DNA of 64,000 nucleotides. Source: Chloroflexi bacterium 44-23 (GTDB lineage Bacteria; Chloroflexota; Anaerolineae; Anaerolineales; Anaerolineaceae). Numbering within the stretch: the stretch's first letter is position 1; each line of letters begins with the position of its first letter. Below the pieces are notes generated by a model. That model searched no databases. It was not told where the DNA came from and worked only from the letters and a program-made list of their open reading frames with translations. Below, piece by piece: positions 7,911-17,000 of the stretch. The translations under genes and the position numbers were made by a program. Location of the stretch: contig MKUW01000028.1 of assembly GCA_001899005.1 (NCBI GenBank), positions 340,101 through 404,100 of the forward strand. Direction: 5' to 3'.

Positions 7911-9221
7911 TGCGCCAGCGACCCATTTGCCATTGGCAGATAATCCAGTTTGCATGGTCTGCCCGTACGAGGTGCATCCCCCGGTTGTATTGAAGGCTGT
8001 CACAGGTGTGTCACCCGTGAAGGAATAGAAAACGTTCTGTGGGCAACTGGAATAAGTCCGCCAGCCAGCTAAATACCCTATATCAAATGTAACCACGGAT
8101 GCGTTTTTATTGTTTCTTAAAAGATGATTAGTATTAGTTAGTTGGGTAGGATAACCCCCACCGGGGATTGTTTTATAAAAAATTTGGCTGTAGTCCAGGG
8201 TGTTATTCATTGCAGAAAATACGATGACCACACTGCCCGGGATTTTACCATTATTTGAAATAGCAGGAGCAATGTACTTCCATTCCAGGCCAGTCTGGAG
8301 CCCAATTTCAGATTTCGTTACCACCCCGCTATCGATAGTTGCCAACCAGAGTTTGTAGCTTGGTAATGCTGGCGCAACATAAACTATGCGAGCGTGGGTA
8401 CTACTTTGTACAGCTATATCGATATTCTCAAAACTGGAATTACTACCTGCCACGGGAATTGCGGTCAAGTTTCCAGACGTACTTGTGTTGTTAGCGTAGT
8501 CGACACCCCACGTGTCATCAGGATCGGCAGGATATAAACGGCGATCTCTGAGCCAAGCCGTATGAAGGTTTCCCTACGCATCCACCCGGGTGACTAATCC
8601 GGAATTGATATCCGTTACGTTGGCCAAATTTGAAGTAACTACCATCGCTTCAGAAGATGCCGGAGAGGGAAGAAGTTTGCGATAAAGATAAGAAACGTGT
8701 TTTGAGTCATGCACTTTATCCACAACACTGTAGACAGTTGTGCCATTGGTGGCCAAAATAGGTTTTCCATAACAGGAGCTTACGGTGGCACCGCCCGGTA
8801 TGATTGGGTTAATCGTGGGAGTGGTTACTATCAGACTCGGAATGATGGCATAATGCGCCACACAAGTGGAGGTGACACTTTTGTTAAAAGCAATAACAGC
8901 CCTTCCGTCATTAAGTGCCACAATATTTGCCATGCTGTAAGTAACGTCCGGATCCGAAAAGATTAACTGCGGGCCTCTTTCCCCGCTGCGGGTTCGCTGG
9001 TAAACCACATGACAGCGACCTCCAATTGTTCCAACAGGCGGGCACTCGCTCCAGGCAATATGTTTATCGCCATCTGCTTCCACAGCAATAGAAATGTTAG
9101 AAGCTGGCCAACCTGTTTCGCTGTCCAGGGGAATGGTTAGCACACCTTCAGGAAGTCCAGGGGAGCAGGCTGATAACAGAAACAAAACGCACAGAGGGAG
9201 GGTGAGCATACGTTTGTACAT
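7815..9221 (-). pseudogene. Exported lipoprotein with LPLVLR tail, interrupted by one in-frame TAG
   Basis: The first part (9221-8574) starts MYKRMLTLPLCVLFLLSACS, a lipoprotein signal peptide with lipobox LSAC. The frame meets TAG at 8576-8574 and then stays open for 35 codons before the second part (8468-7815). Reading through gives VTRVDA-stop-GNLHTAWLRDRR. A single C-to-T change from CAG would explain it, since 'DAQGNLHxAW' is a natural repeat phrase. Total length would be about 467 residues, with beta-rich repeats reminiscent of a propeller (HIAWSECPP, HARIVYVAP). The C-terminus RLVPWISFNTNKTLLPLVLR ends in an LPLVLR tail shared with the chimera at 5769. Function unknown; a surface-exposed lipoprotein is likely. 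Confidence 0.75.
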
Positions 9222-9695
9222 GATCTTTCCTTCCTTTTTTCTAGCACTAAATAGACATTATCCATCTTAATTGTAGCAGAAGTATAAAAAAGCAAATCAA
9301 ATTTCCACAACGAAAGTGGAGACCGGCAAGTTTTCCTGAGACACACAATCACCACGATCAATCGGGACCTGAGCATTTCGCTCGGATGATCGGGTTCAGG
9401 GATTGAGAAAACGGATGACATGAGCGAAATCTGTTGTGAACCGCACCACATTTTCGACGCGCTCCTACACTTCCTTTGCCCTTACATCTCGAGCACATTC
9501 CTTTAAATGGTATCTGCCTCCTCTCTTAAGCAAGTCGAAATCTGCAAAGTACCAACTGCATTGCATGGACTGTCACGCAGCAGAACAACGAAACAACTTC
9601 ACATTTGACTGAGTTCCTGTTTTGAACGAAAATGGTGGTAAATTTATTTCTACTTGAATTTGTTTTGCGTTCCATCATAATAAGGGAGTTTAGCC
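9222..9695. other. Intergenic region with a weak third copy of the duplicated segment
   Basis: No gene seen. About 9583-9640 resembles the middle of the segments at 5532 and 7575 (shared tttgactgagtt and gaaaaNggtgg). The final 30 bp include the GGGAG ribosome-binding site of the downstream hydrolase. Confidence 0.4.
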
Positions 9696-10559
9696 ATGCT
9701 CATCTTTGCTGCCATTCTTATTGTCATCCTGCTTTCTGTGATCGTGCTGGATCGTTTGATTGCACGCATGTATCGCAACCCGCAGAAAGCGTACCAGGCT
9801 ACGCCGCAGAAATATGAGATTGCATTCCAGAAGATGCACATTCCGCTCGGTAGAGACTCGCAGTTGTTTGGCTGGTGGATGCCTTCGTCGCCGGGGGCTG
9901 CCACCATCATTCTTGTGCACGGTTGGGGACGCAACCTTTCGCGAATGCTGCCTTATATTGGTCGCATATATCCCTTGGGCTATAACCTGCTGGCATTTGA
10001 TGCCCGCAATCACGGCAGCAGTTCACCTGAAGCCCACCCAACGGTCGCAACTTTTGCAGAGGATACTCTGGCTGCCATTAATTTTGTGGTCAACTCCGGC
10101 CTGGTGACCTCCTATGAGTTCGGCGTGATTGGCTTATCGATTGGCGGGGGCGCCGCGATTAATGCTGCCAGTGTCGATCATCGCATAAAAGGGATCATCA
10201 CGGTCGGAGCGCTTTCGCATCCCACGAAAGTGATGGAACTCGAATTTCAAAAAAGAAATGTCCCCCATTTTATTCCAACCTTGCTCTTCCGTTATATCAA
10301 ACTGCGCTTTGGAATAGATTTCAACAAGATTGCCCCCGTCAACAACATTGCCAATGTCACTGCTGAGATTTTCCTGATCCATGGCAGCGAGGATACAACC
10401 ATTCCGCTGGCCCAGGGGCAGATGCTGGCAGAAGCAGCCAACGCCGAAAAAACCCAATTATGGGTCGTTCCCGTTAAAGGCCATAGTGATTGCGAGACAG
10501 ATCCCGATTTTTGGCTGAAAGTGGAAACATTTCTGCAAAAAGCGCTCCCACTTTCCTGA
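9696..10559 (+). CDS. Membrane-anchored alpha/beta hydrolase
   Basis: 287 residues. The N-terminal ~20 residues (MLIFAAILIVILLSVIVLDR) form a membrane anchor. The hydrolase fold follows, with oxyanion-region HGWG at about residue 75, the nucleophile elbow GLSIGG near residue 147, the acid in HGSEDTTIP near residue 227 and the His in KGHSDCE near residue 267, a complete Ser-Asp-His triad. Family members hydrolyse esters or peptides; substrate unknown. The ATG at 9696 is preceded by GGGAG. It lies about 440 bp upstream of the lipid synthase gene on the same strand, and a hairpin at 10911-10939 separates them, so cotranscription is doubtful. Confidence 0.85.
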   Translation: MLIFAAILIVILLSVIVLDRLIARMYRNPQKAYQATPQKYEIAFQKMHIPLGRDSQLFGWWMPSSPGAATIILVHGWGRNLSRMLPYIGRIYPLGYNLLAFDARNHGSSSPEAHPTVATFAEDTLAAINFVVNSGLVTSYEFGVIGLSIGGGAAINAASVDHRIKGIITVGALSHPTKVMELEFQKRNVPHFIPTLLFRYIKLRFGIDFNKIAPVNNIANVTAEIFLIHGSEDTTIPLAQGQMLAEAANAEKTQLWVVPVKGHSDCETDPDFWLKVETFLQKALPLS

Positions 10560-11002
10560 AATGTCAGCTTGCTTTGTGCCCGAAGTAGTAAACAGCTTGC
10601 TCTATTTTTGCATTGTGTAGCAGGCCGCATTCAACTGTAATCACCTGCCGATTGGCTGCGGATTTTCTTCGTTACATTTTTCTCATCTACCTGGTTGATC
10701 AGATTATTCTTCAAAATGCAGTAGAATACTTGCCTTCGGCATCGCAGCGGGTGAAACCGATGTTCTTTCCTTGATTAAATCCTCCGTAACTCCGCCAATT
10801 ATGTGGTGTTTTGGCATTTAGACTTTCAGCCATAATGGCTGTGTCCATGAATTATCGAACTTGCGCTGCTTCGTAGCGCCCTAAAGTGCAAATTATTTTT
10901 AAGGTCTGGACCTGCAAACAAGATGACTTGCTTTGCAGGGTTTGAATGTAAGTCAGTTTTATGTTTTAAAAATCCAGTGTAAATCTCTTCTTGGAGGAAA
11001 AA
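10560..11002. other. Long leader/intergenic region before the lipid synthase
   Basis: No gene seen. It contains a gcgct...agcgc palindrome near 10863-10879 and a stronger hairpin at 10911-10939. GGAGG at 10993-10997 is the ribosome-binding site of the synthase. No convincing promoter could be fixed by eye. Confidence 0.5.
10911..10939. promoter_or_regulatory. Hairpin upstream of the lipid synthase
   Basis: cctgcaaa...tttgcagg gives 8 perfect pairs, extended inward by caag/cttg around an ATGA loop with one bulged C. It is about 64 nt upstream of the synthase start. It is not followed by a T-tract, so a leader structure or operator is likelier than a terminator. Confidence 0.4.
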
Positions 11003-14000
11003 ATGTCAGAACAAAAACCAGTTGCTATCGTTGGAATCGGAACCATTATGCCAGATGCACTCGATGCACCCAGTTTTTGGAATAATATTCAGAAGGGGCA
11101 TTATTCCATCACCAATGTGCCCGCCGACCGCTGGCGTGCCGATCTTTATTTCGATAGCGATCCCAAAGCTGTGGATAAGTCCTACAGCAAAATTGGGGCA
11201 TGGGTAAAGAATTTTGAATTTAACCCGATGAAATTACACATCCCGATCCCGCCGACTGTCCTGTCGCAAATGGATTTAACGCAGCAATGGGGCATTGCAG
11301 CCAGCCATCAGGCACTCAGTGATTACGGATACCCGCAGCGCACACTCGACCCTGAGCGCGTGGCAGTCATTATCGGAAATGCCAATGCCGGTGAGCGCCA
11401 TTATCGCTCTACCATGCGCATCTTGCTGCCGGAATATCTGGAAGCGATGACCAATAACCCATCATTCCGCAACCTGCCGCAAGCGGTTCAACAGGAACTG
11501 CTCGACGGCCTGGCCGCCAATATTCAAGCCAAGATCCCGGAAATCACCGAGGACACCATGTCGGGCGAGCTCTCCAATATCATCGCCGGGCGCATCGCTA
11601 ACGTTTTCAATTTCAGCGGTCCTAATTTCGTAACGGATGCAGCTTGTGCCTCCTCCCTCTCCGCTCTTTCAGCAGCCATGCAAGGACTAAACGCCTACCA
11701 GTTTGACTGCGCCCTGACCGGTGGAGTTGACCGTAACATGGGTCCGGAATCCTATGTTAAATTTTGCAAAATTGGCGCCTTGAGTGCCAACGGCACACGT
11801 CCGTATGCGGAAGGCGCGGATGGATTTGTAATGGGCGAAGGTGCCGGCATGTTTGTGCTGAAACGCCTGGAAGATGCCGAGCGCGATGGCGATCACATTT
11901 ACGCGGTGGTTATTGCAATCGGTTCCAGCTCAGATGGCAAAGGCAAAGGCATCACAGCCCCCAATCCGCTCGGCCAGCAGCGCGCTATCGAACGCGCTTG
12001 GAAGAGCGCCGGAGTATCCCCCAGCAGCGCCGGTCTGATTGAAGGCCACGGCACGTCCACCCGTGTGGGCGATGTGGTTGAAGTCAACAGCCTCAACGCT
12101 ATTTTTGGTCCGCTTGGTATCGAGACAGGCTCAATTGCATTGGGTTCCGTCAAATCCAATATCGGTCATTTAAAAAGTGCTGCCGGTGCTGCCGGTCTGG
12201 CAAAAGCTGCCTTTGCACTCGATCAAAAAATTCTGCCGCCTTCTGCCAATTTTCACAAACCAAACCCGGCCATCGATTTTGAGCACATGCCGTTTTATGT
12301 CAACACGCAATCAAAACCCTGGCCGAAACCGGTGGCTGAGATTCGCCGGGCAGCCGTCAGTTCCTTTGGCTTTGGCGGCACCAACTTTCATGTTGTTTTA
12401 GAAGAGTATCTTCCCGGTTATCATCAGGAACGCACACCAATTTTCAATATCCCAATGGAAATTTCCGCGGCACCAGTCATCGCCCAGCCCGTACAGCAAG
12501 AAAGTGCAGTCTCAGTTACTCCTTCTGAAGTAAGCGCCTTCGTGCTTTCCGCTGTCAGTGAAAAAACTGGCTACCCGGTCGAAATGTTGGATCTCGATCT
12601 GGACCTGGAAGCCGATTTGGGTGTTGATACCGTCAAGCAGGCGGAATTATTTGCCAACATGCGCGAGCATTTTGGCGTGGCCCGCCGTGAAGATCTACGC
12701 TTATCAGAGTACAACACCCTGGCAAAGGTGATTGGGTTTTTCCAGGAAAATACCGCCCAACCCACTGCTGCTGCCGCTGCAGTCAGTTCCCAAAAAAGCG
12801 AAGCCAGTCAGCCAAGCCCGGCTGTCGCACAAAATGATGCAGAGAGCATTCAAGCCTACATCGTTGAGCAGGTGGCCGAGAAAACAGGCTACCCGGCCGA
12901 GATGCTTGATCTTGATCTGGATCTGGAAGCCGATCTGGGTGTAGATACCGTCAAGCAGGCTGAATTATTTGCTACCATCCGCGAACATTACGGCATTCCC
13001 CGCCGGGAAGATTTGCGACTTTCAGAATACAACACCCTCTCAAAGGTGATGCAATTTGTGAACGAAAATCTTGCTTCTGCAACGCCGGCCAGTCCGCTGG
13101 CTCAAGCCACAAGCGCGGCTGCCACGCTTGCTGCACAGCCGCAAATCATTTCTGAACCAACTGTTACTGCCAATCCGGGTACAACAGTAACCTCACTTGA
13201 AGAAATATCCGCTTACATCATCCGCCAGGTAGCCGAGAAAACGGGTTATCCGGCTGAAATGCTGGACCTTGAATTGGATCTGGAAGCCGATTTAGGCGTG
13301 GATACAGTCAAGCAAGCCGAACTTTTTGCCACCATTCGCGAGCATTACGGCGTGCCCAAGCGGGAGGATTTACGCCTTTCAGATTACAACACGCTCGCCA
13401 AAGTGATCGCTTTCTTTGCCGAAAATGCCAACCAGCCAGCTAATTCCACAGAGACAGCAACCCTCGACCAGTCCTCTGAAAATGAACAACAACAACCGGT
13501 GCAGACAGAACCAGTGCAGGCTGCCCCCACCCATATGCGTGGACTGCTCTTTTTATCGGCTGATACTCTCCCTGAATTAAAATCCGAACTGGAATCCGCC
13601 CTGGCGAGAGCCAAAGCCGGCACCTTACCTCCTACGCGGCTGCCTGAGCAAGCGCAACTGGCGAAACCTGAGCGGATTGCCATTGATTATGGCAATGACG
13701 AAGAACTGATCAAACGAGCCGAGAAAGCGCTGCCCATCTTTGACAACCCCAGCGCCAATATGTGGCAGGCCTTAACTGCCCAGGGCGTCTATTACGGCAA
13801 CGGAAAACCCGGCAAAGTTGCTTTTCTCTTTCCGGGTCAGGGTTCCCAGTATGTCAACATGCTGGTCGAACTGCGCGCCATCGAGCCGGTGGTCGATCAG
13901 GTCTTTCTAGAAGCAGATCAGGTGATGACCCCCTTGCTGGGCAAGCCACTAACTGAATTTATTTATGCAGACGGCGATGAAGCCAGCTTGAAAGCAGCCG

Positions 14001-17000
14001 AGCAAAAACTGAAAGACACCACCATCACCCAACCGGCGGTCTTAACCGCCAATATTGCGCTCTTGCGCCTTTTGCAGAAATATGGCTTTGACGCAGATAT
14101 GGTCATTGGCCACAGCCTGGGAGAATATGCCGCCCTGGTGGCAGCCGGTGTGCTCACCTTCGCGGAAGCTCTGGAAATAGTCAGCGCCCGTGGCCGTGAA
14201 ATGGTCAAAGTTGCCATGGAAGATAATGGTTGCATGGCCGCCGTATCCGCCCCGCTGGCTGAAGTGGAGCGCATCCTTGACACGATTGATGGATATGTGG
14301 TGCTGGCCAATATCAACAGCCCTTTGCAGTCGGTCATTGCCGGTTCAACCAAAGCAGTCGAACAGGCAATCGCAGCCTTTATGGCAGTCAATTATCAGGC
14401 TGTCAAGATTCCGGTTTCGCACGCCTTCCATACCAAAATAGTGGAGCCCGCCAGCATCCCCTTACGCAAGGTGATCGCGCGCATGAACATTCAGAGCCCG
14501 CGCATCCCAATTGCGGCCAATGTGACCGGCGAATGGTACCCCACCGACCGCGAAGAAATTCTGGACATGCTCGCCAAACAGGTGGCTTCACCGGTACAGT
14601 TCGTTAAAGGCGTGCAGACACTCTATGATAATGGCGCCCGCATCTTTGTCGAAGTTGGGCCAAAACGGGTAATGAATGCCCTCAGCAATGATATCTTCAA
14701 AGATGTGGAAGGGGTCACCTTATTGGCCACCAACCATCCCCGCAAAGGCGCCCTGCCAACTTTTAACGAAGCCTTGTGCGCGCTCTATGCCGCCGGATTA
14801 CCGGCAGCGCAGCATACGCAGCATGTGCAGCCAGTCGCCCTCTCCAGCGCGAGTATAGCCGTCGACCCTCAAATGGTTCCTTCCAATGGAAAGCAGGTCA
14901 TCAGCGGATCTGTGGTGATCAGCGGAGCTGGTTTGGGATTGCCCGGCCGAGATCACGATGTTTTTGCTGAGGATAATATTCAGAGAATATTACGCGGTGA
15001 AGTACAAATTGAATCTTTTCCGCAGACCACCCGCCAACACATGCTTGAGAAGCGCGTTACCCGCCTGGTCAAACATGAAGCCGGAGCTTTAATGGTCGAT
15101 ATTGACAATCTGGATGAGACAGTCAAATTAGCCGGGCAAAGCGGTCATTTTGACCCGGCCGAGGATTTTGGCATTCCGGCTGATCGGGTTGAATCGACCG
15201 ATATTTCCACCCAGTTGGCCATCGCCGCCGGAATTGAAGCCCTGCGCGATGCCGGAATTCCGCTGGTGATGAATTATCGCACGACCAGCAAGGGCACCCT
15301 GTTGCCCAACCGCTGGATGCTGCCGGAAGCGCTGCAAGATGAAACCGGCATCATCTTTGGTTCGGCTTTCCCCGGTCTTGAGAGAATGAGTCAAGAAACG
15401 AAACGCTACTATACCTTCCAATCATTGCAAGATCAAAAAACGCAATTATTGGAAATCCTGGCGCAATTCAACGGCAGCGATTCAAACATAAAGACCAGCC
15501 TCCAGGAAAAGATTGCTCATATCGATCAGCAACTTGAAAGCAATGATTACCATTTCAACCGTCACTTTGTCTTCCAGGTGTTGGCCATGGGTCATTCTCA
15601 ATTCGCCGAACACATCGGAGCACGCGGTCCTAACACCTCTGTCAACGCAGCCTGTGCCACCACTACCCACGCTGTCGCCATCGCCGAAGATTGGATTCGC
15701 GCCGGCCGCTGCCGGCGGGTGATTGTGGTTGCCGGTGACGACGTTACCAGCGGTGAACTTGTCAACTGGATCGGCACAGGCCTGATGGCCAGTGGTGCCG
15801 CCACGACCGAAGGCGATGTGCGCATGGCAGCCATTCCATTTGATCGCCGCCGCAATGGCATGATTATGGGCATGGGTGCAGCCGCCCTGGTGGTCGAGAG
15901 TGAAGATGCCGTCCAGGAACGAGGTATGCGCGCCATCTGTGAGGTGCTTTCCAGCCAGATCGCAAATTCCGCTTTCCACGGCACCCGTTTGGACGTGCCG
16001 CACGTCGGTTCGGTTATGGAGCGCGTCATCCGCCAGGCTGAAGATCGCTTCGGCATTGCTCGCGACGAGATCGCAGCACGCACCGTTTTTGTTTCACATG
16101 AGACCTACACACCTGCGCGCGGTGGTAGTGCTGCAGCCGAAATTCATGCCTTACGCTCTACCTTTGGCAGCCTCGCCAATCAAGTCATCATTGCCAATAC
16201 AAAAGGCTTTACCGGGCACACCATGGGTGTCGGTATTGAAGATGTCATTGCAGTCAAGTCCCTGCAATTTGGCATCGTGCCACCCATCGCCCATTATGAT
16301 CTGGACTTTCAACCTGATCCCGAATTAGGCGATCTAAATCTCTCGAAAGGCGGTCAGTACCCGGTGGAATTCTCGCTGCGTTTAGGGGCCGGTTTCGGTT
16401 CACAAATCGCAATGACATTGTATCGAAAAATCAACGCTGTCGGCGAGCGCATTCAACCGGAAAAATATCAAAAATGGCTGGCTGCAGTTTCCGGCTATAA
16501 CGAACCGCAACTCGAAGTGGTGCAGCATAACCTGCGCATCAAACATGAGGGAGCCCCCACCCATCAGCCGGCTGCATCACAATGGCAGTTTGGGTATGGG
16601 CCGCAGCGCTTTGCCGAGCACATCAACGAACCTGCTCCGGCAGCACACACACCCGCGGTTTCTCAACAGCCGCAAAACGCGAAGGTAATCCATGAACCAG
16701 AGGTAGCTGCTGTATCACTTGCGACACCTGTAGTGACAACCGCACCACTCCCTGTTTCTGTTGCTGAAGTCTCACATGCTGCACCTCAAGTAAATTCCGA
16801 AAATAGTGAGATCACCAGTGTTCTGGTCAACATGGTCAGCGAGAAAACTGGATACCCGGCCGAGATGCTTGATCTTGATCTGGATCTCGAAGCCGATTTA
16901 GGGATTGATACGGTCAAGCAGGCTGAATTATTTGCAGAAATCCGGACGCACTACAACATTCCACGGCGTGAAGATTTACGCCTCTCCGATTACAACACAC

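Noticed and set aside
8574..8576. TAG recoding (pyrrolysine or alternative code)
   Set aside because: TAG is used as a normal stop at the ends of cysS (52010-52012) and the aldolase (35100-35098). No pyl genes or Pyl-type methyltransferases are in the window, and the second TAG-interrupted gene (45855) also has frameshifts.
4640..9695. Intact prophage
   Set aside because: There is only a KilA-N gene and a terminase-like stub. No integrase, capsid, portal or lysis genes are visible.
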